Below the pieces are notes generated by a model. It worked only from the letters and a program-made list of their open reading frames with translations, did no database searches and was not told the origin of the DNA. Positions 14,677 to 21,441 of a stretch of 42,878 nucleotides of DNA are shown here, piece by piece. The stretch is from a virus: the IMG/VR virus record IMGVR_UViG_3300009130_000057, positions 1-42,878 of that record; one strand, 5' to 3'. Position 1 is the stretch's first letter; every line of letters starts with the position of its first letter. Both the position numbers and the translations under genes were made by a program.

Positions 14677-14703
14677 AAAGTATATTAGAGTATACTTTTT
14701 ATT
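14677..14703 (+). promoter_or_regulatory. hairpin with U-tract at the start of the transcript
   Basis: AAAGTATA (14677-14684), loop TTAGAG, TATACTTT (14691-14698), then TT and a T-rich stretch. It begins at the predicted +1. It could be a premature terminator/attenuator, or a 5' hairpin protecting the RNA. Confidence 0.5.
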
Positions 14704-14723
14704 GTTCTTTTTAATTTTATTGT

Positions 14724-14872
14724 GGGGGTGCATAGCATAATGCGGTAAAATGCGCCGATCTCGTCAGGAGGGTTGATCTCCTTGAAACTCGCTTAGTTCC
14801 ATTTCTAGATTGGGCTAGTTGGGGGAAACGATTAAGGTCGGAGACATGGAGGTTCGATTCCTCCCACTCCCT
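14724..14872 (+). ncRNA. tRNA-like RNA with 73-nt insertion in the anticodon arm
   Basis: Acceptor GGGGGTG (14724-14730) pairs with CACTCCC (14865-14871). D-type hairpin GCAT-11 nt-ATGC is at 14735-14753. An anticodon-type stem CCGATCT (14755-14761)/AGGTCGG (14835-14841) follows, then a canonical T arm GGAGG-TTCGATT-CCTCC (14848-14864). The anticodon loop is replaced by 73 nt holding hairpin AGGAG-GGTTGAT-CTCCT. C32-T33 are conserved at the left edge, as in a tRNA with an intron, but the insert is too small for a group I intron. Four bases (not two) link acceptor and D arm, and CCA is not encoded. Confidence 0.6.
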
Positions 14873-14873
14873 G

Positions 14874-14950
14874 CTCTTTCAGTAGATGCGAAAGCATTGA
14901 ACAACGAGGCGTCAGAACACGCCTACAACCCTTCGGGGAGAGAGAAAGAG
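14874..14950 (+). ncRNA. four-way-junction RNA element
   Basis: CTCTTTC (14874-14880) pairs with GAAAGAG (14944-14950) and encloses three hairpins: ATGC-GAAA-GCAT (GNRA tetraloop), AGGCGT-CAGAAC-ACGCCT and CCC-TTCG-GGG (UUCG tetraloop). It looks like a cloverleaf but has no T-loop or anticodon, so it is not a tRNA. Stable tetraloops suggest a structural RNA. Confidence 0.55.
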
Positions 14951-14968
14951 GTACAAAACACAATTTAC

Positions 14969-15057
14969 GAGGTGAAAGGATGGTAGGTATCCTCCCACAG
15001 AAAGGTTGGGCAAGATTCGTTAAGATACCATGTTAAGTTCGATTCTTAACCGCCTCT
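14969..15057 (+). ncRNA. tRNA-like RNA without a usable anticodon
   Basis: Acceptor GAGGTG (14969-14974)/CGCCTC (15051-15056), D arm GGAT-GGTAGGT-ATCC (14978-14992) and canonical T arm GTTAAG-TTCGATT-CTTAAC (15032-15050). Stems are 6+6 where 7+5 is normal. The anticodon arm is poor: CCCA/TGGG with no U at position 33, then a ~21-nt variable region. It may be a degenerate tRNA or a tRNA mimic. Confidence 0.5.
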
Positions 15058-15064
15058 TCAATTT

Positions 15065-15168
15065 GAGAGTCCATTACAACGCCTTATTAGACTAAAACTG
15101 CGTATGCGGGCAAGGTACATGAGTGGTAAGACACTTTAGGATTTATCGGGTGTGGCGACTCGACTCTC
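15065..15168 (+). ncRNA. structured RNA closed by a tRNA-length acceptor-type stem
   Basis: GAGAGTC (15065-15071) pairs with GACTCTC (15162-15168), with one more T-A pair outside. Inside are AGTG-GTAAGA-CACT (15122-15135) and a larger helix CCTT...AAGG. No T-loop is seen. It ends the array, 20 bases before the next coding promoter. Confidence 0.4.
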
Positions 15169-15187
15169 ATTATTTTTAATTTTTAAT

Positions 15188-15216
15188 TTGACATTAGATA
15201 AAAACCGGACTATATT
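15188..15216 (+). promoter_or_regulatory. promoter giving a leaderless mRNA for 15223-15411
   Basis: TTGACA (15188-15193), 17-base spacer with AAACCGG, TATATT (15211-15216), six bases, ATG 15223. Confidence 0.65.
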
Positions 15217-15222
15217 GTCGGC

Positions 15223-15411
15223 ATGAACAAAATAAAACAACTAGAAATAGAACTTGCGGTCTGGAAGATATTAGAATCTGAATGGAGGATACTTGCAAGG
15301 TCTGCCGAAAATAGAGGAGACACGGAAGTAATGAATCGCCGGAATATTAAGGCAGATGAATATCTTGAGTTTGTCACGAAAATAGAAGAACAAATACAAA
15401 ACATTAAATAA
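15223..15411 (+). CDS. small coiled-coil protein (62 aa), leaderless
   Basis: A 62-aa protein, helical throughout with heptad-like spacing (MNKIKQLEIELAVWKILESE at the start, EYLEFVTKIEEQIQNI at the end). Probable coiled coil. Leaderless start. Its stop overlaps the next ATG. Confidence 0.65.
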   Translation: MNKIKQLEIELAVWKILESEWRILARSAENRGDTEVMNRRNIKADEYLEFVTKIEEQIQNIK

Positions 15412-15509
15412 TGAATTCAGAAATAATAGAAGCAATTTGTTTATTATCTACATGGGTGGTAATGTTTTATTTAATATGGAAATGGGAAAAGGAATTTAAG
15501 AATGGATAA
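15411..15509 (+). CDS. small single-pass membrane protein (32 aa)
   Basis: MNSEIIEAICLLSTWVVMFY then LIWKWEKEFKNG. One transmembrane helix (residues ~5-24) with a charged tail. Start overlaps the preceding TAA, as for the microproteins, but the sequence differs. Coupled to the next gene by an 8-base overlap. Confidence 0.55.
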   Translation: MNSEIIEAICLLSTWVVMFYLIWKWEKEFKNG

Positions 15510-15684
15510 TCCTTTTGAAGGTTGGGGAGGGAAGGAAGACGTGTATCCGGCTCCTCCGGAAGAGAGACTCTCAAGAAAAGAAATAGCAGATAAATTATTA
15601 GATGCATTGATTGTCGCTATGGAAGGTGGCGACAGAGCAGAAATAGAAGCAATCAAAGAACAATTAATTGAAAATAATAAATAG
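15502..15684 (+). CDS. small acidic hypothetical protein
   Basis: A 60-aa protein: Gly/Pro-rich start (MDNPFEGWGGKEDVYPAPPE) and helical acidic remainder. The start overlaps the membrane peptide's end. No family recognised. Confidence 0.6.
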   Translation: MDNPFEGWGGKEDVYPAPPEERLSRKEIADKLLDALIVAMEGGDRAEIEAIKEQLIENNK

Positions 15685-15686
15685 AT

Positions 15687-15860
15687 ATGAATATTAAAAA
15701 ACTAAATAGAATAACAAAAGAAGTAAAAGCCAATAACGATGTTCCGGTTATCCTCCAAACGAGAGGTTGGAAATACAATCAGATTATCCAGGGAGCTAAA
15801 ATATATGGCTGGGTTACGGAAAACGAAGCCACTTCTTTAGTAAAGAGATTGAATAAATAA
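15687..15860 (+). CDS. small basic hypothetical protein (57 aa)
   Basis: A 57-aa basic protein (MNIKKLNRITKEVKANNDVP, then a beta-rich middle ILQTRGWKYNQII). SD-less start two bases after the previous stop. Not recognised. Confidence 0.55.
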   Translation: MNIKKLNRITKEVKANNDVPVILQTRGWKYNQIIQGAKIYGWVTENEATSLVKRLNK

Positions 15861-15861
15861 T

Positions 15862-15890
15862 TTGCTTTTTCAGTAAAGCCGGAGTATATT
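15862..15890 (+). promoter_or_regulatory. promoter giving a near-leaderless mRNA for 15896-16048
   Basis: TTGCTT (15862-15867), 17-base spacer ending AAAGCCGGAG, TATATT (15885-15890), five bases, ATG 15896. Confidence 0.6.
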
Positions 15891-15895
15891 GCACC

Positions 15896-16048
15896 ATGAT
15901 TACAGGAGAAGAGAGAATGAAAGCATGGAAAGAGCTTAATGAACCGAAACCTTCGTGGGAAGGGTTCAAGCGATTATTAAGTCAATTCAAAACAGTTGAA
16001 CAAGCAATGAACCGGTGGCATGAAAAAAGGAAGAAAAATAAAGATTAG
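15896..16048 (+). CDS. small basic hypothetical protein (50 aa), leaderless
   Basis: A 50-aa helical basic protein (MITGEERMKAWKELNEPKPS at the start, HEKRKKNKD at the end). Predicted leaderless or with one base of leader. Overlaps the next gene by 29 bases. Confidence 0.55.
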   Translation: MITGEERMKAWKELNEPKPSWEGFKRLLSQFKTVEQAMNRWHEKRKKNKD

Positions 16049-16142
16049 GAAACCAATTCTTTTTACTAAGTCTCGCCCCATGAAAAGGCGAAACAAGATT
16101 CTAGATAGAAAGAGAAAGCATCGGGGAAATCATGCCGAGTAA
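16020..16142 (+). CDS. very basic small protein (40 aa), overlapping frame
   Basis: A 40-aa protein with about half Lys/Arg (MKKGRKIKIRKPILFTKSRP at the start). It begins inside the preceding gene in another frame, so its reality is less certain. One of the short basic early proteins. Confidence 0.4.
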   Translation: MKKGRKIKIRKPILFTKSRPMKRRNKILDRKRKHRGNHAE

Positions 16143-16161
16143 AAGTTTTTCAAAATAAAAT

Positions 16162-16190
16162 TTGCAATCTAAGCAAAATAGATATATGTT
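16162..16190 (+). promoter_or_regulatory. promoter giving a leaderless mRNA for 16197-16451
   Basis: TTGCAA (16162-16167), 17-base spacer, TATGTT (16185-16190), six bases, ATG 16197. Confidence 0.6.
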
Positions 16191-16196
16191 GTTTGC

Positions 16197-16451
16197 ATGA
16201 AAGAAAAAATAGCACTCGAATTTGGTCCTTGCATGGCTGATATGACTCCAAACTGGTTTGACAAGCAATGGCGCTTGTATTATATGAGAGGCGAAGAGGA
16301 TAAGGTTTTTGCCCTTGCAAATGAAATGGGTTTGCGTGACGAGCCGTTTTTCCATGATATTTGCCAGATTCAAATTAAATCGTTAAAACTTTTAGATTTG
16401 GCTAAATGGTATTACGAGCAAGGAAAAAAAGATATAAACTTGCAAGATTGA
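16197..16451 (+). CDS. hypothetical early protein (84 aa), leaderless
   Basis: An 84-aa protein with several Trp and Met residues (MTPNWFDKQWRLYYMRGEED), mostly helical, ending in a charged tail. Leaderless start. The promoter for the next gene begins in its stop region. Not recognised. Confidence 0.65.
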   Translation: MKEKIALEFGPCMADMTPNWFDKQWRLYYMRGEEDKVFALANEMGLRDEPFFHDICQIQIKSLKLLDLAKWYYEQGKKDINLQD

Positions 16452-16452
16452 T

Positions 16453-16481
16453 TTGACATATGATGCAAACCGTGATTTATT
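16453..16481 (+). promoter_or_regulatory. promoter giving a leaderless mRNA for the GP88-like gene
   Basis: TTGACA (16453-16458), 17-base spacer with AAACCGTG, TTTATT (16476-16481), six bases, ATG 16488. Confidence 0.55.
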
Positions 16482-16487
16482 GTTGCC

Positions 16488-17207
16488 ATGATTAAGCAAA
16501 CTCTATTAACGGCAGGCAATGCCAAGATTATTAAAGGTGAAAAACTTGGTTATATTACCAAGGGAATTCATTTCGCTCCGGCGAATCTGTCGGGATACGA
16601 AGTTTGCGGTTCAAGGTCTAAAGGTTGCACTAAGGCTTGCTTGAATACTTCGGGACGAGGTCAAATGGATTCAATCCAAGATTCACGCATTGCCAAAACA
16701 GTACTTTTCTTTAAGAACAAGTTGCCTTTCATGGAGAAGCTAACTAAGGAAATTGCTTTAGGTATAAAGTCAGCAGTCAAGAAAGAGATGGAAGCAGTCT
16801 TTCGACCTAACCTTACAAGCGATTTACCATGGGAGAATATCAAAGATGCAGAAGAGCAAACTCTAATGCAAAAGTTCCCTCAAACTCAATTTTATGATTA
16901 TACAAAGCACTATAGTCGCATGAAAAAATTCATCAATGGCGAAATGCCCGAAAACTATCATTTAACTTTTTCTCTTTCCGAGGAAAATGAAGAGGATGCA
17001 TTAAAGGTTTTAGATATCGGTGGAAATGTCGCAGTAGTTTTTCGTGATCAAATTCCAGAAACATGGAAAGGTCGAGAAGTGATCAATGGAGATGAAAACG
17101 ATTTGCGCTTTCTAGATAAACAAGGTGGTTATGTTGTCGGGCTAATCGAAAAAGGTCTTGCAAAGAAAGATGAAACTGGTTTTGTTCAAGAAGGAATAAA
17201 TTCATAA
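16488..17207 (+). CDS. GP88-family phage protein
   Basis: A 239-aa protein resembling the phage 'gene product 88' family. Key parts are IHFAPANLSGYEVCGSRSKG followed by CTKACLNTSGRG (Cys at ~40, 47 and 51), 'RIAKTVLFFKNKLPFMEKL', TSDLPWE, FPQTQFYDYTKHYSRM and NYHLTFSLSEEN. The Cys cluster could hold a metal or Fe-S centre, but the biochemical function of the family is unknown to me. Leaderless message with a single-gene promoter. Confidence 0.8.
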   Translation: MIKQTLLTAGNAKIIKGEKLGYITKGIHFAPANLSGYEVCGSRSKGCTKACLNTSGRGQMDSIQDSRIAKTVLFFKNKLPFMEKLTKEIALGIKSAVKKEMEAVFRPNLTSDLPWENIKDAEEQTLMQKFPQTQFYDYTKHYSRMKKFINGEMPENYHLTFSLSEENEEDALKVLDIGGNVAVVFRDQIPETWKGREVINGDENDLRFLDKQGGYVVGLIEKGLAKKDETGFVQEGINS

Positions 17208-17259
17208 ATAAACAAAATAGAACAAAATCAATAAGTATAAATAACGAAACAAGTATAAA

Positions 17260-17376
17260 ATGAAAAATAAAAGAAATGAATTAGGGAAAGCTCAATACCG
17301 CAAATTTCGCAACAAGCAAAGGTTGCAAGAGAAGAACGCAAGGAAAAATCAATTGGTTAAATTAACTCAAGAGTAA
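17260..17376 (+). CDS. very basic small protein (38 aa)
   Basis: A 38-aa Lys/Arg/Gln/Asn-rich peptide (MKNKRNELGKAQYRKFRNKQ at the start). The upstream spacer is AT-rich with no ribosome binding site. Member of the short basic set. Function unknown. Confidence 0.5.
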   Translation: MKNKRNELGKAQYRKFRNKQRLQEKNARKNQLVKLTQE

Positions 17377-17381
17377 GGGTA

Positions 17382-17519
17382 ATGAAAAAACTAATTCTAA
17401 AGTTTATGCGTTATCTGCGTGACAACTGCCCTAACTTCTGGGATAACTACGTTGTTAACAAAGGGAAGAAAGGCGTCATGGTCTGCAACTTTTGGGACTG
17501 GTGCGCAAATAGAAGATAA
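17382..17519 (+). CDS. small Trp/Cys-containing protein (45 aa)
   Basis: A 45-aa basic peptide (MKKLILKFMRYLRDNCPNFW at the start, then VCNFWDWCANRR). Three Cys, possibly metal-binding. AGGGTA precedes the ATG. Ends one base before the microprotein at 17521. Confidence 0.55.
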   Translation: MKKLILKFMRYLRDNCPNFWDNYVVNKGKKGVMVCNFWDWCANRR

Positions 17520-17520
17520 A

Positions 17521-17571
17521 ATGGAATTAATTTTATTTGCTGGAATAATCTACTTAGCTTTTGTATTGTAA
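17521..17571 (+). CDS. hydrophobic microprotein, 16 aa (five-member family)
   Basis: MELILFAGIIYLAFVL from ATG 17521 to TAA 17569-17571. Same length and conserved core (GIIYLA) as copies at 14276, 21441 and 25132. It starts two bases after the preceding stop. Probably membrane-inserted. Confidence 0.72.
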   Translation: MELILFAGIIYLAFVL

Positions 17572-17579
17572 AATAAAAT

Positions 17580-17608
17580 TTGCAATCCAAGCAAAACCGG
17601 TATAGAGT
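17580..17608 (+). promoter_or_regulatory. promoter giving a leaderless mRNA for 17615-17965
   Basis: TTGCAA (17580-17585), 17-base spacer with AAAACCGG, TAGAGT (17603-17608), six bases, ATG 17615. Confidence 0.65.
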
Positions 17609-17614
17609 GCTAAC

Positions 17615-17965
17615 ATGAACGATTGCCCGACTACCATAAATTTGGATGTGCTGAAGATAGTTTTGGATGCGACTACTCCGGCAAACCTTGCCAAGATAAA
17701 CGCCAAGGATACTGCTCCACGTGCAAAGCTAGTCTTGACTAAGGATCAAATCAACGATCAACGCAAGGCTCAACGTAGGTGGAAAGCTCACACTACCGGC
17801 GACACCTATATGCTACAAGTACAGAATCGCACTTGCTCCCACTCTTTCCGCGTACAGTCTAACGGCAAGAATGTTTGGCAAGCGGTTTTGAGATATTACA
17901 AGGGCATGGACGGAGGCACTTGGGTTTGGCAATGCACCAAGGTAATTTCTGCAACTAAAATCTAA
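17615..17965 (+). CDS. hypothetical protein (116 aa), leaderless
   Basis: A 116-aa basic protein. The second half is strongly beta-like with aromatic residues (YMLQVQNRTCSHSFRVQSNG, then GGTWVWQCTKV), suggesting a small beta-barrel or nucleic-acid-binding fold. No family recognised. Confidence 0.65.
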   Translation: MNDCPTTINLDVLKIVLDATTPANLAKINAKDTAPRAKLVLTKDQINDQRKAQRRWKAHTTGDTYMLQVQNRTCSHSFRVQSNGKNVWQAVLRYYKGMDGGTWVWQCTKVISATKI

Positions 17966-17979
17966 ACAAAATAAAAACA

Positions 17980-18225
17980 ATGATAAAACAATTCTTTTTT
18001 CAAACTCTTTTGCGTACTCGCTACCATGTAGGGTTCTCAAAAGGAAAACGTTGGGTGAGAAAATACTTTTGGAGTTTAAGGTCTGCCGAGAACTTCGCAA
18101 GAAATCAGTTAGCTTTTGGGAAAAGTACTGTATGGCGTAAGGACTGGAAAAGAATGTTCACCCATAACAATATGGTTGACTACTCGCTCCACGAAGACGC
18201 AAACAATTTCAGCACAAATATCTAA
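17980..18225 (+). CDS. small basic hypothetical protein
   Basis: An 81-aa basic, aromatic protein (RTRYHVGFSKGKRWVRKYFW). The upstream linker is the AT-rich 'TAAACAAAATAAAAACA' type. Not recognised; same operon as 17615. Confidence 0.6.
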   Translation: MIKQFFFQTLLRTRYHVGFSKGKRWVRKYFWSLRSAENFARNQLAFGKSTVWRKDWKRMFTHNNMVDYSLHEDANNFSTNI

Positions 18226-18235
18226 ATAAAATAAC

Positions 18236-18430
18236 ATGAATACATTATCTTTGATTGTTTTGACTGCGACAGTTTCTATTTCAATTGGAATATTGCTAGG
18301 CTATTGGTCTAGGCATCCGGAAGTCAAATGGATTACGACCAGGTATCGGAAAGCTATAAATGAATTAGATAAAGCTTGCCCTTTAGCGAATCAGCCGGAA
18401 CCAACTAAATTTTCAGCTTTTGTCGATTGA
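18236..18430 (+). CDS. single-pass membrane protein (64 aa)
   Basis: N-terminal transmembrane helix (LSLIVLTATVSISIGILLGY, residues 4-23) followed by a basic 40-residue cytoplasmic or periplasmic part (WITTRYRKAINELDKA). Preceded by TAAATAAAATAAC without a ribosome binding site. Phage inner-membrane proteins of this kind often have lysis or exclusion roles, but nothing specific is seen. Confidence 0.65.
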   Translation: MNTLSLIVLTATVSISIGILLGYWSRHPEVKWITTRYRKAINELDKACPLANQPEPTKFSAFVD

Positions 18431-18432
18431 AT

Positions 18433-18461
18433 TTGACAATAGGGGCAAACCGGTATAGATT
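18433..18461 (+). promoter_or_regulatory. promoter for 18495-19316
   Basis: TTGACA (18433-18438), 17-base spacer with CAAACCGG, TAGATT (18456-18461). Leaves a ~27-nt leader rich in A/C and lacking a ribosome binding site. Confidence 0.65.
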
Positions 18462-18494
18462 GTTTTCAGTTTTACAATTCAAACCACAACAGAC

Positions 18495-19316
18495 ATGAAC
18501 GAAACTCGAAAAATTCTCGCATCAATGCTCACGCAAGGGACTGGACGCCACCTTTTAGACAGTGGAGACCATTACGGCAGACACTGGGAGAAAAACAAAG
18601 AACTAGCCGGAAATGATCCGGTATCTTATTTTGATTCACTTCCGGTTGCAGAAGTTAAGTTTTCATCTTATAAGAATTCTCCCGAAATAGAAATTACTTT
18701 GAATGTATTTCATTTTCTGGCAGACCGGCTTGAATACTCTCCGGAAATGGATGACAAGTTTACAGAATTCACTGCGGAAAGCAATGAGCATGATTTTGCA
18801 GACATGGAAGCATTTGCAGAAAAATTTGATTCAGATAAAATCACTGTAAACACTTATAACAACGAGGACTTACTCTCGCAGGTTTTACAATACGTTGCAT
18901 TTGATTCAGATTTTTATGACGAAGAAACCGGCGAAGATTTAAGAGGCTCATTCATTGCCTTGCAAATTCACCAAGGTTGTGATGTTCGTGGGGGATATAC
19001 TTCGCCTAGGATTTTTCGCGCAATAGACGAAGGCAAATGCATCCTAATGGATAATGCCTCAGCAAGCCTATATGTAGAAAATAGCTTGGATACAAATCAA
19101 ATGACAATTCCGGAAACAGAAGTCACGCAAGATAATTCCCACGGATGGACGACAGATGACGGATATAATTTCTACGGCAACGATTGCAATCAAATTGAAT
19201 TAAAAGATTACGAAACATCCTCGGACAAGAAAGATAAAGGAAATGGGTTAATCTACATAGATGAACAAGGTAATGGATATTCGCCAATAAATGGGAAACA
19301 AATCCAAATAGCATAA
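18495..19316 (+). CDS. conserved phage protein of the TGRHLLDSG type (273 aa)
   Basis: The N-terminus LASMLTQGTGRHLLDSGDHY GRHWEKN (split here) matches a conserved uncharacterised phage/plasmid family beginning with 'TGxHxLDSGxxYGRxWExN', as I recall it. The middle is acidic and mixed alpha/beta; the C-terminus after ~220 looks disordered. Function unknown. Preceded by a CAA-rich SD-less leader. Confidence 0.7.
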   Translation: MNETRKILASMLTQGTGRHLLDSGDHYGRHWEKNKELAGNDPVSYFDSLPVAEVKFSSYKNSPEIEITLNVFHFLADRLEYSPEMDDKFTEFTAESNEHDFADMEAFAEKFDSDKITVNTYNNEDLLSQVLQYVAFDSDFYDEETGEDLRGSFIALQIHQGCDVRGGYTSPRIFRAIDEGKCILMDNASASLYVENSLDTNQMTIPETEVTQDNSHGWTTDDGYNFYGNDCNQIELKDYETSSDKKDKGNGLIYIDEQGNGYSPINGKQIQIA

Positions 19317-19337
19317 ATAAATCTAAATAAAATAAAC

Positions 19338-19502
19338 ATGAAAGAATTTGAAGCATTTTTCAAGGGAAGCAAAATAACAGTTAAAGCCAATTCACTTTGG
19401 GGCGCTAAGCAAAAGGCAATTGAATTACTAGGAGTAAAAAAGAATCAAGAAGGGTTGCTTGCCGTTCAGCTAAAGGGAAACATGGACTTCGTTTATAATT
19501 AG
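19338..19502 (+). CDS. small hypothetical protein (54 aa)
   Basis: A 54-aa protein with strand-helix-strand pattern (MKEFEAFFKGSKITVKANSL and on, WGAKQKAIELLGV). Starts 21 bases after the previous stop behind the recurrent AAATAAAATAAAC linker. Not recognised. Confidence 0.6.
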   Translation: MKEFEAFFKGSKITVKANSLWGAKQKAIELLGVKKNQEGLLAVQLKGNMDFVYN

Positions 19503-19548
19503 ATTACCTTTTAGCGCTATTAGATTTACTACTGCATGAAACTTTTAT

Positions 19549-19577
19549 TTGACTTCGATTGGCAACGGAAGTATAGT
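19549..19577 (+). promoter_or_regulatory. promoter for 19618-20178
   Basis: TTGACT (19549-19554), 17-base spacer, TATAGT (19572-19577). Predicted +1 near 19584; ~34-nt leader. Confidence 0.7.
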
Positions 19578-19617
19578 GACCCTAGTTTATTCAATCGCAA
19601 CTCACTAAAAGAAAAAA

Positions 19618-20178
19618 ATGAATCTAACAACATTACATACAAAATCTATCTCGCTTAATGATCTATTACTATTGGCAAAGGGTTTTTCCGGAACTGGTTT
19701 CGCAAGCCTTGTTCATGTTGGCATTGCCGATCAAATCAAAACGGGTTCGCCTAGTCCAGGTGGGATAGTAAAACAACAACACGTGCAAATTAACTGGGGA
19801 AAATGGCGCTATGGTTCGGCGTTGGAAGCTCAAGCCAAGCGCGAGGGAAAAGAAATTGAATTTGAAATTAAGCCTCGTATCTGGGGAGTTCGTTTGCCTA
19901 ATTCGCCCCTTGTCCATCATATAAAGAAAGATGGTTCAGAGCATTATTATATCGAAGCAAAGGTTGAAAAGGTTCTCTCTCCGGCGATTTACAGTTGTAA
20001 AGACACCGGAAAGATATTTGATTTAGAAGAAGTCAAACCTTACTTGAATTCCTACCGCAAGCCCAAGAAAGAATCTTCAACGCAGGATGGACTAACAAAG
20101 AAAATTTACTTGCGTGACTATGCTTTAACAGGCATTGTTGAAATGAATCACCAGAAAACCAAATACATTCTAAAATAA
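19618..20178 (+). CDS. hypothetical protein, paralogue of 26000-26629
   Basis: A 186-aa protein with the same layout as the 209-aa protein at 26000: GTGFASLV/GTGFATMT near the start, then NWGKWRYGSALE/LWGASMYHGSSLE, and a C-terminus 'DLEEVKPYL-SYRKPK...KKIYLRDYALTGIVE' versus 'DPEEVNACLRPSYKPK...EEIYVRTYSLSGVVE'. No catalytic motif seen. The Lys/Gly content and beta-strand pattern would fit a nucleic-acid-binding fold. Precedes a membrane peptide and a DUF932-like gene. Confidence 0.7.
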   Translation: MNLTTLHTKSISLNDLLLLAKGFSGTGFASLVHVGIADQIKTGSPSPGGIVKQQHVQINWGKWRYGSALEAQAKREGKEIEFEIKPRIWGVRLPNSPLVHHIKKDGSEHYYIEAKVEKVLSPAIYSCKDTGKIFDLEEVKPYLNSYRKPKKESSTQDGLTKKIYLRDYALTGIVEMNHQKTKYILK

Positions 20179-20179
20179 T

Positions 20180-20265
20180 TTGTTGTTGTTGTTGTTGTTT
20201 CGTCAAACTGGCATTTGTAAGACCTAAAATTTCTCAAGGCACTTGTAAGACCAGAGGCGAAACAA
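20180..20265 (+). repeat. (TTG)6 run plus inverted repeat enclosing a direct repeat
   Basis: Six TTG triplets (20180-20197) lead into TTGTTTCG (20195-20202), which pairs with CGAAACAA (20258-20265). The enclosed loop contains GGCATTTGTAAGACC (20210-20224) and GGCACTTGTAAGACC (20238-20252), one mismatch apart. It lies just after a stop codon, so it probably acts as RNA: a 3' end structure, a protein-binding site or a target for the CAA-rich leaders. Confidence 0.65.
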
Positions 20266-20290
20266 TACAAAATAAAATAATCTAAATAAA

Positions 20291-20425
20291 ATGAATTTAA
20301 CAAAAGAAAAGAAAACCAGTTGGGAATTGAAACCTCATTGGGTTTGGTCTGTCGTTCTATATGGTTTCCTTGGAGTTGGTCTTGTCCATCTCATTTACCG
20401 CACCTTGAGCATATATCTTTTCTAA
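20291..20425 (+). CDS. small single-pass membrane protein (44 aa)
   Basis: MNLTKEKKTSWELKPHWVWS followed by a transmembrane helix (VVLYGFLGVGLVHLIYRTLS). The basic N-terminus suggests it stays in the cytoplasm. Preceded by the AAATAAA linker. Not related by sequence to the 16-aa microproteins. Confidence 0.6.
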   Translation: MNLTKEKKTSWELKPHWVWSVVLYGFLGVGLVHLIYRTLSIYLF

Positions 20426-20439
20426 TTGAAAAAAAGAAT

Positions 20440-20468
20440 TTGCTTTTTATTTGAATTGGGTTTATAGT
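20440..20468 (+). promoter_or_regulatory. promoter for the DUF932-like gene 20512
   Basis: TTGCTT (20440-20445), 17-base spacer, TATAGT (20463-20468). A ~37-nt leader of A/C/T follows with no ribosome binding site. Confidence 0.65.
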
Positions 20469-20511
20469 GTTTGCAGTTCACAATTAATCCAACATTAAAC
20501 AAAACAAAATT

Positions 20512-21441
20512 ATGGTACATATATTAGAGCAAAGACAAGCAAAGAGAGTTTTCGGATTGCAAGACATTAGCGATTGCGCAAGCGCCGAAGAAGTAATTGA
20601 GAAACTTGACATCGGAGATTATACCGAAGAGCCGATTGAAGGTTACGCCGGAAAGAAAGGCATTCGTGACGACTTGGGCAATGGTCTTGCTATTGTCGGG
20701 AGCAAGTACGTACTAGCCCAACCTAGCGACGTTATCAAAAGAGTTGATCCAATTAGGGAAAACCTAGGAGCAACCTTTGACCAGTTTGGGTTTCTTGACG
20801 AAGGGCGAAGGTTTTTCTTGCGTTGTAAAATGCCGAATGAATTGGAAATTGATACACCGCAAGGGAAAGATTCTCAGCAAGCGAGATTTTCCACAATGGC
20901 AGGAGTTGATTCTACTATAAAAGAAATTCATTCTTTAGACATTTGGAGAGAAATTTGTTCAAATGGCATGATGGGTTGGGCAAAAAACGTTATCGCAGGA
21001 GTAAAGCACACAGTTAACTTTGACCGAATCGTTACCCAAGCAATCAAAGAGTCGGAGAGTCTTGCGGAAGCATTTGACAGTTTACAAACCAAAATGCAAA
21101 CGTGGTCTAATACAGAAATTACTAAGGTTCAAGCCAAGGAAATAGTTAATCGAGTTTTTCCGGCACAAGGGGAAGTGACCAAAAGACTTGAGAACACTAG
21201 GGAAACTGTATTGGGAGAGTTTACTAATGAAAGGCGCGGAGCATATGGTTCGACCTTGTACGACCTTGCAAATGCCATTACTGCATGGAATACTCACGAA
21301 AGGACAAGAAAAGGCGAAGAGAATTCCACAAGGAGAATAATTGATGGAAAATTGTTTTCAGAAAATCGCTTGTTAGGCTTGAAGGATTCGGAAGGATTGC
21401 TTGAAAGGATGGAACAAAATTCTAATCTGATTCTATCTTAA
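20512..21441 (+). CDS. DUF932-like phage/plasmid protein
   Basis: A 309-aa protein with the DUF932-type core: an early 'GLAIVGSKYVLAQPSDVIKR' segment (~60-80), 'FFLRCKMPNELEID' at ~105, and a long helical C-terminus. DUF932 proteins are common in phages and plasmids; their molecular role is unclear to me. A second member is at 24117, and each is followed directly by a 16-aa microprotein, so the pair appears duplicated. The leader is SD-less. Confidence 0.75.
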   Translation: MVHILEQRQAKRVFGLQDISDCASAEEVIEKLDIGDYTEEPIEGYAGKKGIRDDLGNGLAIVGSKYVLAQPSDVIKRVDPIRENLGATFDQFGFLDEGRRFFLRCKMPNELEIDTPQGKDSQQARFSTMAGVDSTIKEIHSLDIWREICSNGMMGWAKNVIAGVKHTVNFDRIVTQAIKESESLAEAFDSLQTKMQTWSNTEITKVQAKEIVNRVFPAQGEVTKRLENTRETVLGEFTNERRGAYGSTLYDLANAITAWNTHERTRKGEENSTRRIIDGKLFSENRLLGLKDSEGLLERMEQNSNLILS

